NCBI RefSeq assembly: GCF_014905175.1
Contig: NC_057792.1
Span: 5,208,001-5,272,000, forward strand
From: Aphidius gifuensis
Taxonomy: Eukaryota > Arthropoda > Insecta > Hymenoptera > Braconidae
Reading direction: 5' to 3'
DNA: 64,000 nt
In this document: positions 11,493-24,471 of the stretch, one piece after another
Layout: the number at the start of each line of letters is the position of its first letter
Numbering within the stretch: the stretch's first letter is position 1
Position numbers and translations under genes: made by a program
The notes under the pieces: model-generated
What the model was told of the DNA's origin: nothing
What the model saw: the letters and a program-made list of their open reading frames with translations, nothing else
The model's database searches: none

Positions 11493-13841
11493 AAAATAAA
11501 AACTATTTAATTATATTATTTGTCGTTGTTATTTGAAACAATAATAATATATTGATGATTATATTATCAGAAAGGAGAGTAGGAAAATAAACATATAACA
11601 AAAGAAATCAATCAAGAATGAAAAACCAATAAAAAAAATAAAGAAACATGAAAAAAAAAAAAAAAACATTTGGCTCAAATACTTATTTATTAGGGAGTCC
11701 CATACGCGGGTGGTCTCTGCGACATGACGGAATCGATTACACGAAGGATTTCGCAGAACTGCCGTTTGCCTTCACGAATTCACATCTGATGGATCTTGGG
11801 GACCATCAAAATATCCACCACAAAATTCACCATCAATATGTTTATATATACACAACACATAAAAAAAAAAAAACAAAAAAAAAAACAAATAAATAAAAAA
11901 ACAACAATAAACTGTATTTAAAATTTAATTACCATTTATAAATTAAAAAAAAATAAATAAATTTATAACATAAACAATTAAAAGTTAAATTTAAATTATA
12001 CCAATATTTAATTTAAACATTAATTTTTAATGAATATCAATAAAATAAACAAAAATATTAAACAAAAAAAAAATAAAAAATAATATATTCGTAATTGAGT
12101 CTAATTATGTAATCAAAATACCAATAATTGGCAAAAAAAAAAAAAAAATTTCGAGGATCATCAATCGATCAAGAGACAGCCCGCGGGTTTTTCTCTTAAT
12201 TTTATTTATTTTTATTTATTTTATAAAAATATATATATACATTATTTTATTTATTTTTTTGGCATATAGGGAGGATCAAAGAAGAAATGAAGGGGCTAAA
12301 AGATGAAATGAAGAAGAATATATAGAAGGAAACAGGCAGTTCCACATGCTAACATACACACAACATTATTACGTATTATCGTTTTCTAATAATGGATGGA
12401 TGTTGGATGCAACACACGAAACGATGAAGATGAGCCGATCAAAACGATGCCAAGAAAGAATTCGATCGTAATTACCCGCAAACAAAAAAAAAAAAAAATT
12501 TTTTTAAATAAATATATATATATATAAATAATAAAAATAAAAAATTCAACACACGACGATAATTCTGTTATCGCTCTTAATGATAGGTTACTGACATTTT
12601 AAATTCAACCCTCTTATAACTCTCATATATGAATTTTTTTTTTTTTCATCTGCATCACCACTCAGATGCTCGATATATATCTTTTTTATCGTCTTGAATG
12701 AGCAGTTTTTGACTGCTATAACAATTTTTTGGCTTTTTTTTTTTTAAACATTAAATTTTTTTTTTTTTTACCGGCTTTGTTTTACTTTGTTTGTTCATTT
12801 TATATACACACAATAATTATTTGTTTTTTTTTTGATATTATATTTGAATAAATTTCGCCAATATTTTGGACTGTTTTTTCTTTTTTTATTATTAGTGATA
12901 AATCATATCACTGATAATAATTTAAAAAATTTTTTAAATTGGTAATATTGTGGGCTTATATTTGGGATATACTTTTTTTGTTTCATTTTAAAATATTCAA
13001 ATTCATCTACACGTTATTGATTATGAAAAAGCCATTAATTTTAAAGTAAAGTAAAAAAAAAAAAACCTGAATTTCTGCTTCATTAATTTTCACCCTTCAG
13101 AGTTACTGTGCCATTAGCAACCCTTTCAAACATCCACGAACCTGAAAATAAATTTTTATCAGTCATTAAAATAAACAAAAGGATTATCAATAAAAAATGC
13201 AATTGAATTTGACAGTGATGCAATTTTTTTATCATTTTTTTTTTCATTTTTTTCATTTTTTTTCTTTTTTTTACAATTGGTATGTACAGTTTTTTTTATT
13301 TTGGGATTAATATAGATAATTCGTATGGTAATCGGGGTAGGGTTTTTATCCTTAATAAAGAGTACAAGGGTAGGAGGGAGGGTTTAATTTTTTTTGGGGA
13401 CAATAATTTTTATTTTTCCGCTTAACCGTTTTTACGTAGTTATAATTTTTATCAGGCCAAAAATTTTTAGGATATTTATTTGTAAATTTTTTGTTTTGTT
13501 TGTGGAATAGGGGTGAATATTTATCCATTGAGAAAAAAGGTAATTTATGGGTAGTTTGCCTTGTCCCTAGCCTCGCAACGCATCCAGTTATTATTTATTA
13601 TTTATTATTTTATTTTTTTTTTTTTTTGTCAATTTAAAAATTCAATTTATAAATTTGAGGTTTTTGTTTTTTTTTTTATATATTGTAACTTGGTTTGTAT
13701 TATTTATTTATTAATAATTATAAATTGTGATTATTAAAATGTGTGCTTGAGTGAACTAGTGGTGCTGATTTTAACGATCAAAATTATAAAAAAAAAAATA
13801 TATATATACCAATATATATTTATAACATTTTTTTAAAATTG
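11493..13841. other. AT-rich DNA between the two repeat copies, with one GC-rich open stretch
   Basis: Mostly A/T runs. At about 11690-11840 a GC-richer island is open on the plus strand (encoding, for example, SPIRGWSLRHDG and LPFAFTNSHLMDLGDH) and partly open on the minus strand (GGYFDGPQDPSDVNS, then stop). Its third codon positions are GC-mixed, unlike the A/T-ending codons of the real genes here, and no convincing splice pair encloses it, so I do not call a gene. Other GC-richer patches lie at about 12165-12190, 12290-12480 and 13330-13390. Confidence 0.5.
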
Positions 13842-14530
13842 AAAATTAATGATTGTGTTAATAATAATAAATTTTATCGTTAAAATTCAGCGAGGAAGTC
13901 TCAGTAGTAACCAGCAGTAAAAATGTATCACATGTATGTAGCATCAATCGTTTGATCGTTCATTAATTAACAATAAATAAAATCAACATCACAAAAATAT
14001 AAACAAATTAATTAAATTAAAAATAGCAAAAAAAAAAATAATATCATTTCCGTAATTAATAAAAATATCGAACTATTGTTGTAATTAAATTTAAACAATT
14101 AACGTTATTTTAATATATTTATATTTGTTTATCTATATATATGCTATTATTATTATTGTTATATTGTATATATGTGATTACATAAAAATAGAGTTGTTCA
14201 ATATTGGTCCCCTGTTTTATTTATTTATTTATTTTTTTCATCATAATCGACAGGGTTATAATTATCAGTAAATTATAAGAAAAAAAAACAATTAATTACG
14301 GAAAAAAATATTATTTTTATTTTCATTATTTAATAGCTTCTTACTTTGTTTAATTTTTGTGATGATAAATTTTTTATTTCTCATTATTAATGAACGATAT
14401 TTAAGTTTATTGTTATATATTGTTGGCGTTTTTTTTTTTTTTTTATTTTTTTATATTTTTTAAATAAATAAAAATTATGATAATAAAATTAATAAAATTA
14501 TGGCCTATATTTTTAACAATTGGCCAATTG
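13842..14530. repeat. Copy 2 of the duplicated ~0.6-kb segment (pair with 10866-11492)
   Basis: Same orientation as copy 1, about 3 kb away. It carries the same 14-bp inverted pair, here at 14047-14060 and 14291-14304. Differences include a short insertion after the AAAATG near 13921 and an extra T/A-rich stretch of several tens of bases near 14425-14500 before the shared end. The high similarity across neutral-looking AT-rich sequence suggests a fairly recent duplication or insertion. Confidence 0.85.
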
Positions 14531-17500
14531 TTGTATTTATATTTTTCCATTCGGTATAATTGTTATTGTAACTATTTTTATTTATTTAATATTTGTTTTG
14601 TTGTATTTTTATTTTATCTATTTATTGTTTTTATATTTTTATTTCATTAATGTATATCAAACATTATAAACTGTAATACAATGTAAACCTGTAAAAAATA
14701 TACTGGGTGGCGGTGGTTCTCTGTATAATATATAGTAAGTTGTATTATTGTAATTCTTTTCTTATTATTTTTTTTTCCTATTTTTCATTTTTTTATCTTG
14801 TCTATGGTACACGGTAATAATAGTATAAATATATTGTATATTATAATCTGCAATTGAAAAGAGGGCAATGTGTAATCCTGTTATCATCATCATCCTTTTT
14901 TATTTTTCTATATGTTTAATTGTTTCTTGTTATTACTATTTTTCTTTTTTCCTATTTCATTTGTTATTTTTTTATAATGTACAAATTATTATCTGTCATT
15001 TGTATAAATTATTTAAATTAAATAATCAATTTTTAAACAAATAAATCATATCTATTGTTGGCTTTGATGCGAATTTTACGAGGCTAGGCTTTGTCTGTTT
15101 GTTTCTATGTTTTTAAAATTATTATTATCGGTGCAACCAGTATTTATTAATACTATTTCAAATCAATAATTATTTATAACTTGTTGTTATTTGAAATATT
15201 TAGCAGCTTATCGTTTGTTGATAAGCTAGAAATCTCGATAATATTGTGGGATAAATTTTTAAATTTCGAATAGTGAGTGCCGCCATCTGATTTGTCGGTT
15301 TTTGAATTTACAATATTTGATTATCTTCGGTCAAATGGTACTTCCTTATCAAAAGAAAGTATATTTTTTTCGTTTGTCCCATCGTTTTGATACCTTCTGT
15401 TGTTTACAATCATTTACAACATTTTTTTTTTTTTTACATAAATAATCAATTTGCGTTTTTCATATTATTCAATAATTAAATAATAAACTAATATTGAACA
15501 AAGGTTGTATCCGAATAAACAATCAATCTTTGTTTTTACTTTTTTTATCTCATAATTTTTTCATACTCTTGTCATTTTAAATTTGTTGTTTTTTTATCTT
15601 TGCATTAATTTTTCTTTCACAGAAATATAATTATATAAACATTTTAAATTTTTATTAAAAACTAAATTAATCATTTTATTCATTGCGTGTTTCACAGTAT
15701 GTTTAATTTTTTTTTTTTGTTATTTAAATTATTTACAGTTGCTAAATTTAGTGAGTTTAAATAATAAATTAAATAATACAAATTATTGGTGAATAAAAAA
15801 TCAATAAACCCATTTGGTTTTTTAAATTGCACAATTTTTTTTAAATCTTTGAAATTAATTTCTCTGTGATGATTCATTTATATTTTTTTCAAAAACAACA
15901 ATATGAATGATCATTTTTTTAATGAACAAAACAAATCACGTAATTATAATTTTTCCTTATAAATCATTAACTCACTAAATTGCAATTAAAAAAACAAGAA
16001 AAATTGCAGTTTAATAAAAATAAAACTATTGAATTAAAATATTATTGTATTATTATTTTTTTTTTAACTGTATATATCAACGATAATAATTAATCTGTGT
16101 TATAAATTTCAACTATTTCATTAATTAATTGTAAAAAAATTAATTTATCTGGTTAAAAAAAAAAAAAAAAACGTACTCAAAAAAATATTTAGAGTATTTC
16201 AGTTCTTTTGTTAAATTGATAAAATAAAAATTTGGTAAATTCATTATTAATAATCACTCAATGACATAGTAATGAATTTCTAGAAAATTACATTTTAACG
16301 TTGCAGAAAAATATAATTACTGTAGAAAAAAAATAATATATATACATGATTTTCTTGTTGGAAAAAATTATTTTTATATTAACAAATTATTATTATTTTT
16401 TTTCTTCTATTTTTGCTTTATCTATTTTCAGATAATGATATGTAACGAGATTATAACAATAGCATATTTTTTTTTAACTTGAATTAATCAGTCGCTATCA
16501 AACCCTTTTGCACAATTAATTAAATTAATTTTTTTATATATAAAAAAATGAACCTTCGAATACAACCTTTTTTATGTTTTATTTTTTTTTCTGTAAATAA
16601 AAATTGTATTTTTTTCTTATTTATCAGCTTGTTTTTTATAACTTCTTTTACGTACAACGTGTAGTTATCATTATTTTTTTTTTTCAACCATTGATTAGAA
16701 AAAAAAAAAATAATAATAATATAAAATTAACAGTTAATAATATTTATTTATTTCTGTGAAAAAGAATGAATCTTTTGAATCTCACGAGAGTCACGTTATT
16801 CATTTATTTAATTTTTTTATTTTATTTAATTTATATTTTTATTATCGAAATTTTATTTCCGCTATTTAACCACACATTCTTTATACACTCTTTTTTTACT
16901 TTAATCAAATATTTATTTTCATTTTTAATCAGTTATTATTTGTTTTTTTTTTTTTTAAATTGAAAATTTGAATTATTAAATTTTTTGTTGTTTTTTTTCT
17001 TTTGGCCCGAAGTTTAATTATTACTTTATCAAGGAAATTTTTGATATATAAAAAAAAAAAAACAATCCAGTTGATTATTATCAGTTTAAAAAAAAAAAAA
17101 AATTAACAAATAATTTTTTTTTTCCTTCGAAATACATCTTGAAAAATGTGTCAATTAAAAAAAAAAATTTTCAACATAAATTTTTTTAATTTTCACTGTT
17201 TATTCATATAAATTAAATAAATTAAAAACAAAAAATTTAATATTTTATTATTCAATATTAAAATAAACAATAACATTAAAAAAATATTTTTTTTTACCTT
17301 TTAATTGACACATTTTTAAGACATATTCAAATATATATATTTTTTTATTTTTCAAATTAATTTTTCAAGTGTACTCTCAACTTTTGAATTTTATTTTTAT
17401 ATTAAATAAAATGACGGTATTATTTGTCTCATATATTTTATTTAACTTTTCCCTATTTTTTTTCCCTCCCCCTCATGCCAAACTCACCCAGTAAATTTAC

Positions 17501-20500
17501 CACCCTTCTTATCATCATCATAAAAAGGATCTCGTCTTGTCTGTCCCTTTTCTCGTCACTCAATCATCTTTTATATAACAACGAAAACAGGCATTAAGAT
17601 TTGTCATCATTAACTCTACCTAACATATTTTTTTTTTTTTTTTATTTTTTCATATTTTTTCTTTACGATTCATTCTTCCATATTCTCACATTCGTAATGT
17701 TTTTTTTTTTTTTAGTTTTTTAATTATTTTTTATTTAAACTTTAATGTATTTGTTATTAATTTTTATTATTTTTTTTTTTTGTTTAATTTACGTTTATTT
17801 CAACTGCAAAATAATACTGAAGTCCGCACATGGTGCCTATCACATATTTCACTATGTATTTTTGTTTTTTATTTTTTCTGTTCATACTTTTTCACTCACA
17901 CACTGTCAATACTGTCTTCATATATATAATAATTTTTTTTTTTTTCTAAATGTATTTATCAATTTCATTCTCACGTTGGTGATTTTTATGGAAAAAAAAT
18001 TTTCAAAAAAAAAAACAATCAATTTTATTAACAACATATGATATAAAAACAAAAAAAATTTAATGCAAAAATTAAGAGTGTTTAGAATGGACAGATAGCT
18101 TTGTATATATTGATGAAAAAAAAAAATATTTTTTTTCTTCTTCAGTATACAAAGAGTTTAATGATAATTAAATTTTTTAAATATTGATAATTTTATTATT
18201 TGTAAAATATTTAAAATGAATTTATAAAATTACTATTTTCATTCATTATAGTCATTCAAGATTTATCAATTTTAATAATAGTTTTTTTTCTTTTAAATTT
18301 AATATTTATTTAAATGTGATTTTTGCTACCTGTCGTTTTGGACTTTAACGCATTTTAAACACCCTGTTTATTTAATACTATATATTAGTTAATTAATAAT
18401 CAATAATATCAGTTTGTATTTTACAGGCTTATTTATTTTAATTTATTATTTTTTTTTTGCATTTCTTATTTAATTTTTCTTTTCTTTCTTTATCATAATG
18501 TTTATTAAATTTTTAGATTTTTAAAATTATTTCATTGCTTGAGGGGAAGGTGGAGGGTTATCCAATAAAATTAAAAAAAAAAATTATCATTATTCTTATA
18601 ATTTCACTCACTAAATTTCATTTAATAAAAATTTTTTTTTTTCAGTCTCTTTCGATTTCTAATAGATCAACTGGATATTAATTTTATATTTTTTTTTTTA
18701 AATTTTATTAAATGTTATTTTTTGGTTTTTGTAAAAATTTTTATAATCATTTGAATTTACTCCCCCTTCCCCTCATACCCAACCTCTATTTATTACCACC
18801 CACCCGATTTTTATTATTAATTTTTTTTTTTTTTAATTTCTTTCACACACAAACGCACGTATTTTTTTTTTCCGCAAATTTTTAATGAAATAATTCATAC
18901 TATATTTATGAATTACCTTTTAATAAGTTTTTATTTATTTTTTTTATTATTATTATTATTCTGTCTTCATTAATATGTAGCAATTTTTTATATTTTTATT
19001 TTTTTTTATTTTTTTCATTATTTTTCTTCTCATTTATCTATCGTAGATTTGTCTGTGGCTATCCCTGATGTGTTAGTTACCCTGCGCTTCCGTATCTGGT
19101 TGTCGAAATATTGGTTATTTATAATTTAATTTATTTTAAATCATTAATTTTTTAATTCCTCGAAAAAAATGTGTTTTATTTTTTTGTGTATGTGGATGTT
19201 TGTGTTGATTATTTTTATTGTGTATGGTCAACATGATCGTACAAATTTTGTATGAAAAAAATTTTTTTAATTAATTTCATTTAAATTTTAAATCAAAAGA
19301 ATTTATTTATTCATTTTATTCGCAAATGAAAAGAAAAAAGAAATCACATCCCCCTCGGGATCTCCGGAAACGAAATAGGTATTATTTTTTTTTTTCATAT
19401 ATTTATATATTTCTTGATCTTATATATGTCTTAATAAAAAATATCATCCAACAAAGATAAAAAGTAACAGAGAAAAGAAAATAAATACAGACAAAATAAA
19501 TATAAAAAAAAAAAAACAAAATAAAATTATAATAATAATACTATTTACAGTTTTTAATAATAATAATATTAATAATAAAATAATGATTACAATAATAAAA
19601 ATTAATAGTAATAATATCAATATAGATAAATAAAAAAAAAAAAAGTTTTCTTGTATCACTGCGATTATTGCATCAACCCCCTTGATTTGTGCTAATTTTC
19701 GCAAAATAAATTTTTTCCAGTTATATATATCACTTTAAAATAATAATACTAATAATAATAATAATTACATAGATAAATATTTTTTTTAACTAATTAAAAA
19801 TAAATTTGTTGAATTTAAAAAATATTACAATAATTAGATTTAACAAAATAATAATCATAGAAATGCATGTGAATTAAAAAAAATTTTTTTGAAATAGTAT
19901 ATATGTGTGTTAACCTATTATCCCTTCACGCAATATTCGTTTCATCATGCATCCTTCCTGAACCCCAGCGAGTTACAGATTTTATTTTTATTTATATCAT
20001 TATAAATATTTTTATATTTTTTATATATTTTCATTCATGAAAAATAAAATAAAAGTAAATAAAAAATTTCATCCTCAAAAAGTTTTTTTCCTTTCAATTT
20101 AAACCGGTAAACGTAAAAAAAAGAAAATTCACTTGTTTTCCTTCCTGATATCACTTTTTTTTTTTTTTTTTTTTCAAATATTATTTTTCTTTCATTGTGT
20201 ATTTTAATAGTGAGCCTGCCACGATATGTTAGAAGGATAATTTTCAACAAACTAAAAAATAATAATATACGAGCAGAAAAAAAAAATAGTTACTTTTAAA
20301 AATAAAAAATATTTTTCTTTTGACGTGAAGTCATTGCTATTGGTTACGTGTATATACCAAAGATGAAAATAATATAACAGCATTAGAAAGTAAATTTAAC
20401 ATTCCAACAAATCGTGATCAGTGCTTTGAAAAAAAAAAAAAAACAAATTTATAAACAATATATTGCAAAAAAAAAAAAAGAATTCATATAACTACTTTTC

Positions 20501-20816
20501 TTTTCTCAAAAAAATTAACAAATAATTATAAATTAATTAAAAAAAAAAATTCACTGGAAATCCATCGATGTCATCAAGATAAATGATGTGAGTGTGTGTT
20601 CAGTCTTTTAATTTTTTGTTGAATATAATCTTCAGGGGACAATTAAGACAATTGACCAAAATGTCTTGTTTAAAATGTCAAATTAAAATGTATCTTTTAT
20701 AATAACAAATTGTACCATCATGAAATACCATACAAAAAGTGTTGATAATAATAATTTCATTACGTATGAAAATAAAAGAAAAAAAATAAAGCAACAACAA
20801 CAACAATAACAAATTA
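14531..20816. other. AT-rich intergenic DNA and the presumed 3' UTR of the lov-like gene
   Basis: No coding exon is visible. The right-hand part should be the 3' UTR of the minus-strand BTB-psq gene, which stops at 20817; an AATAAA on that strand (TTTATT at 19981-19986) is one possible end, about 0.8 kb after the stop. The rest is T- and A-rich, with homopolymers up to about 20 bases. Slightly GC-richer short patches occur near 15280-15330, 17465-17560, 18760-18800, 19060-19105 and 19345-19380. Confidence 0.55.
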
Positions 20817-23800
20817 TCATTCAGCACCATTTTGTTGTAACAATGCCGGTGCTGATTGTGCTGATTGTGGTATAATATCATGATTATTTGGTGATGGTGA
20901 TCTTGATTGTATATCACTTGTTCCAGGTGGTCCCGTACAATTTGGATTATCATAATTTTTTTGTTCACTTGGTGGTAATAAATGTACCATTGATACTGGT
21001 ACTGGAAAATTTGTATTAACAAAATCAGGAAAAAAATTTTGTTGTAAATTAGCACTTAATAATGAATGATGTGAATAATTATTATCATCATGATGTGTTA
21101 AACCACCAATAGTATGTGTTAATGATGTTTGTTGTTGTAATTTTAAATTATTATTTATATTATTAATAACATCATTTGTTGTTGTACCAGTACAATCCCT
21201 TCTTAATTGTTCAAGTTTTAAACTTTTACCATATTTACCTCTAACATACATTAATAAACTGTTATATGGTATACCAAACATTCTACTTGCTTGTGATGTT
21301 GTCATTTTTTTATTCCATACATGTTGTAATGCTTCAGTTAATTCAGCATTTGTCCATGAACGTGGTGGACCACCACGTGGTGCTGAATGTTGTCCTTTTG
21401 GTCTACCAATTGGCATACCACCTCTACTATGTTCACTCCATCTTCTAGCACTATCACTATCACGTTGTTTTTTTGATTTTTTACTAATATGATGACCACC
21501 AATATTACCACCAAATAAACCATGTAATGTTTCTGGTTTAAAACTATCATGTATATCAGCTAACAATGATGTTCTATCAATACCACTTGTATGAGAAAAT
21601 AATGTACCACTTGATGATAATGGTGACATTTGATCAATTGAAAATACACCAATTGATCTACGTGATTCTTGTTGTTGTTGTTGCTGCTGTTGTTGCTGTT
21701 GTTGTTGTTGTGAATGATAAGGATTATTAATATTTCTATTATGTCCTTGTGGACTACCATCCCGTTGTTGTTGTTGTTGTTGCTGCTGCTGATGATGATG
21801 TGAATGATGTGAATGATGATGTCCTTGATTTTGTGTATTATTTGGTAACCAATGAGCAGCAAATTGTCCAAGACTTGCTAAATATTCACTATGATGATGT
21901 GGTGGTGTTAATGATAATGCACTTATTGATGGTAAACTTGCTGTTGGTAAATCATTTATTGAATTATCTGGATGTTGACTTGTACCAGTTGATGGTGAAC
22001 CACGTGGACTACTTGCTGACTCACTTTCAGTCTTAATTCCATGATGATGTAGATGATGATGATGAGAATGATGAAGTTGTTGTTGTTGTTGTTGTTGCTG
22101 TTGTTGTTGATGATGATTTGTATCTGATAATGAGGGTGATATTGAACGTTTCATTGATAAATTTTCAGCAACATCATCATTTGTATCATTAATCAATGGA
22201 CTCAATTGATTTCTATTAATATTAACAGTTAATTTTTTATTTGTCATATTTAATAAATCATTTGTTGGACATGTTACTGATGGTAACGTTGATGATGCTG
22301 TTGTTGTTGATGATGATGTTGTTGTTGTGGTTGTTATTAAATTTTTTTGATAATTATTATTTTGTGATTTTTTATTATTATCAATTGGTGATATATTAAT
22401 ATTACTTATTGATGGACTTAAACTTGATGGTGGATGTGGTCTACTTAAATCTTGTGGTATTAATTCACCAGATCTTCTACGTGGTCTTGCTTGTTTTCTT
22501 CTTGGTAATAATGGTGAACCACATGATTCACGTAAATCACGTATTGTAAAATTTATATTATTATGATGATGATGATGATTATTATTATTGTTATTAATAT
22601 GTGATGATAATTGTTCATCATCAACAACAATACGTTTTTTTATTCTAAATATACTATTATTATGATTATTATTTTTATTTGTTAATAATGTTTCAGATAT
22701 ATTATCATCGTCATCATCTTCATCATCATCCTCATCTTCATCATCAATTATTTGTTCATTATTATTGTTGTTATTACTATTATTATTATTATTAATAATA
22801 TTATCTGGTGTTAATGGTTCATTTATTAATATATCTGATGATGGTGTTTCAATTTCAGTATCAATTGGTGACACTGGACGTTGTTGTGATAATGCTAAAC
22901 CACGTACTTGTAAACTTTCAGCAGCTCTCATTAAACCAGGTAAATCATCACGTCCAACACGTACCTCACCACGATACATAAAATCAACAAGAGCTCCAAC
23001 TTCACGACCAGGAAAATCCTTCAATACTATCACCGGATGTTTACATGGATGTTCAGCAAATATCCTCTCAAAAAATGGGCTTTAAAATAGAAAAAAAAAA
23101 CAAACAAAAATTATATTTTTTATTTTTTTTTCGACAGGTGAAATGATAATTTTGATAAGAGATTTTAATAATAAAAGAAAAAAAGATTTAAATAGAATGA
23201 ATGAAATTTAACAGTGAACATAATAACTAATTGAAAATTTTCATGTCACTCGATGAGATGTGAATGGAAAGTAGGTAATATATAAGATCGATTTCACATT
23301 TCCGGTTATTAATATAAATTATATTTATGATAATTAAAATTAGATAATACGAGAATAAAATGACATTTTAAAATAATAATTTTAAACAAAGAAAATTATT
23401 CATTAACATTTATATAATATACTTTTGTTGAATGAAAAAATTATGAAAATAAAGCTTATTGATAGCTTATTAATTAAAATAATTAAAATGATAAAATTTA
23501 GTTTTTTTTATTTGACAAAATTAAAGAAAAAATTAAGTAGAACATATCAATATTTAGTCAGACAAAATGACATATTTTATGCAAGATTCATATTTTTATT
23601 ATTTAATTTAATTTTTAAATAGTCTAAAGAGAAATAAGATGATTATTTTTCATTTGAAAAATTGATTCTAGCTTTTTATATGAAGAGAAATAAAAAATTT
23701 AAGTAGAGTATATCAATATTTGGGAAGACTAGATCACAGATTCAACTGGATCTGGAACTCTAATGTTCATAGAGTATTTGGTTTGAAAATTATAAAAGTT

Positions 23801-24286
23801 TATGATATTCATGCCGAAAATTAAAATATTAATTTATAAATAAACAAATAAATATTAATAAATTTTATTTATTTAAATAATTTAATGACAATATAACCGA
23901 AATTACCGAAAGAAAAAAAAAAATTAATAAAGTCTTATGTAAAGTTTTTCGAATAGAAAGATCTCATGTTTTTTTTTTTTCTAGATGAAAATTATATTTA
24001 AATAATTAATAAATGATAGCTTATTAATTGAAAAGAGATAGTTTATCAATTGAAAATTAATTTTTAATATTTAATATATAAATTTGATTTACCTGCATGC
24101 ACTAAGAACAACCTTGTGTGCTCTGATACTACTTTCTGAACAAACGAGAGTGACATCGACGAGTAATTCAGCATGTAATAATGCCTCAAATGCTTGTAAT
24201 ATATGATTCTGATGATTATTCCATCGTAATGAATAGTGTGACTGCAGTGCCAGTCCACCGTCGGGACTTTCCGCGGTGCTTGACAT
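20817..24286 (-). CDS. lov: BTB/POZ and HTH-psq transcription factor, jim lovell-like
   Basis: Two coding exons on the minus strand, 24286-24093 and 23079-20817 (TGA at 20817-20819), join as AG|C (Ser) and give 818 residues. The BTB/POZ domain spans about 17-127: HYSLRWNNHQNHIL, DVTLVCSE, RAHKVVLSACSPFF, then FMYRGEV and ESLQVRGLA. It mediates dimerisation in this family. The psq helix-turn-helix, which binds DNA, lies at about 638-694 (RSWTNAELTEALQ to KLEQLRRD, with MTTSQASRMFGIPYNSLLMY). A GRPKG AT-hook-like motif sits just before it (about 621-628). Between the domains is low-complexity sequence: poly-Asn, an acidic run (about 177-191), His-rich stretches and three Gln runs. The domain order and the RWNNHQNHIL version of the BTB start fit Drosophila jim lovell (lov/Tkr) better than ribbon or bric-a-brac, as I remember them. 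It should be a nuclear regulator; fly lov affects behaviour. The start at 24286 has an AAAATG context, and upstream frames are closed. Confidence 0.85.
21669..22109 (-). repeat. Three CAG/CAA tracts encoding Gln runs in the lov-like gene
   Basis: Glutamine tracts are encoded at about 22076-22109, 21765-21791 and 21669-21710, mixing CAA and CAG codons, with His-rich stretches beside them. Mixed codons limit slippage but length variation is likely. Confidence 0.85.
23080..24092 (-). other. Intron of the lov-like gene within the BTB domain
   Basis: A 1013-bp intron with donor TGCAG|GTAAAT and acceptor TTTTAAAG|CCC interrupts the BTB domain after VVLSAC. It is AT-rich. Two diverged short repeats sharing a TATCAATATTT core occur at about 23535-23570 and 23695-23735, and TAGCTTATTAATT recurs near 23462 and 24018. 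No other exon seen. Confidence 0.7.
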
Positions 24287-24471
24287 TTTTTAAATATTAT
24301 TACACACGTCGAAGCCACCTTGACCGTTATTTATTTATTTATTTATCACTCAACACATTCGTCAACTTGTTAATTTTTTTTTTTTTCTTTTTTATTTCAC
24401 TTTTTTTTTTTATTTTTTTACAATTATCACCTTCTTTTATTTTTTTTCTTTTCACCCTTTATTTTTATTAT
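24287..24471 (-). other. Probable 5' UTR part of the lov-like gene (non-coding exon portion)
   Basis: On the minus strand a long T tract ends in ATTTCAG just before 24471, a strong acceptor, 185 bp upstream of the ATG. All three frames of the following stretch contain stops, so it is leader, not an N-terminal extension. This implies at least one further upstream non-coding exon. An (AAAT)n tract lies inside it near 24325-24345. Confidence 0.5.

Noticed and set aside
20678..22036. Several open frames overlapping the lov-like coding exon in other frames and strands
   Set aside because: They are shadows produced by CAA/CAG and CAT repeats; the BTB-psq frame alone has domain structure.
23110..23145. 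Ratchet-like plus-strand site: T tract, CGACAG joined to GTGAAA
   Set aside because: It lies in the lov intron on the opposite strand and GTGAAA is a weak donor; probably chance.
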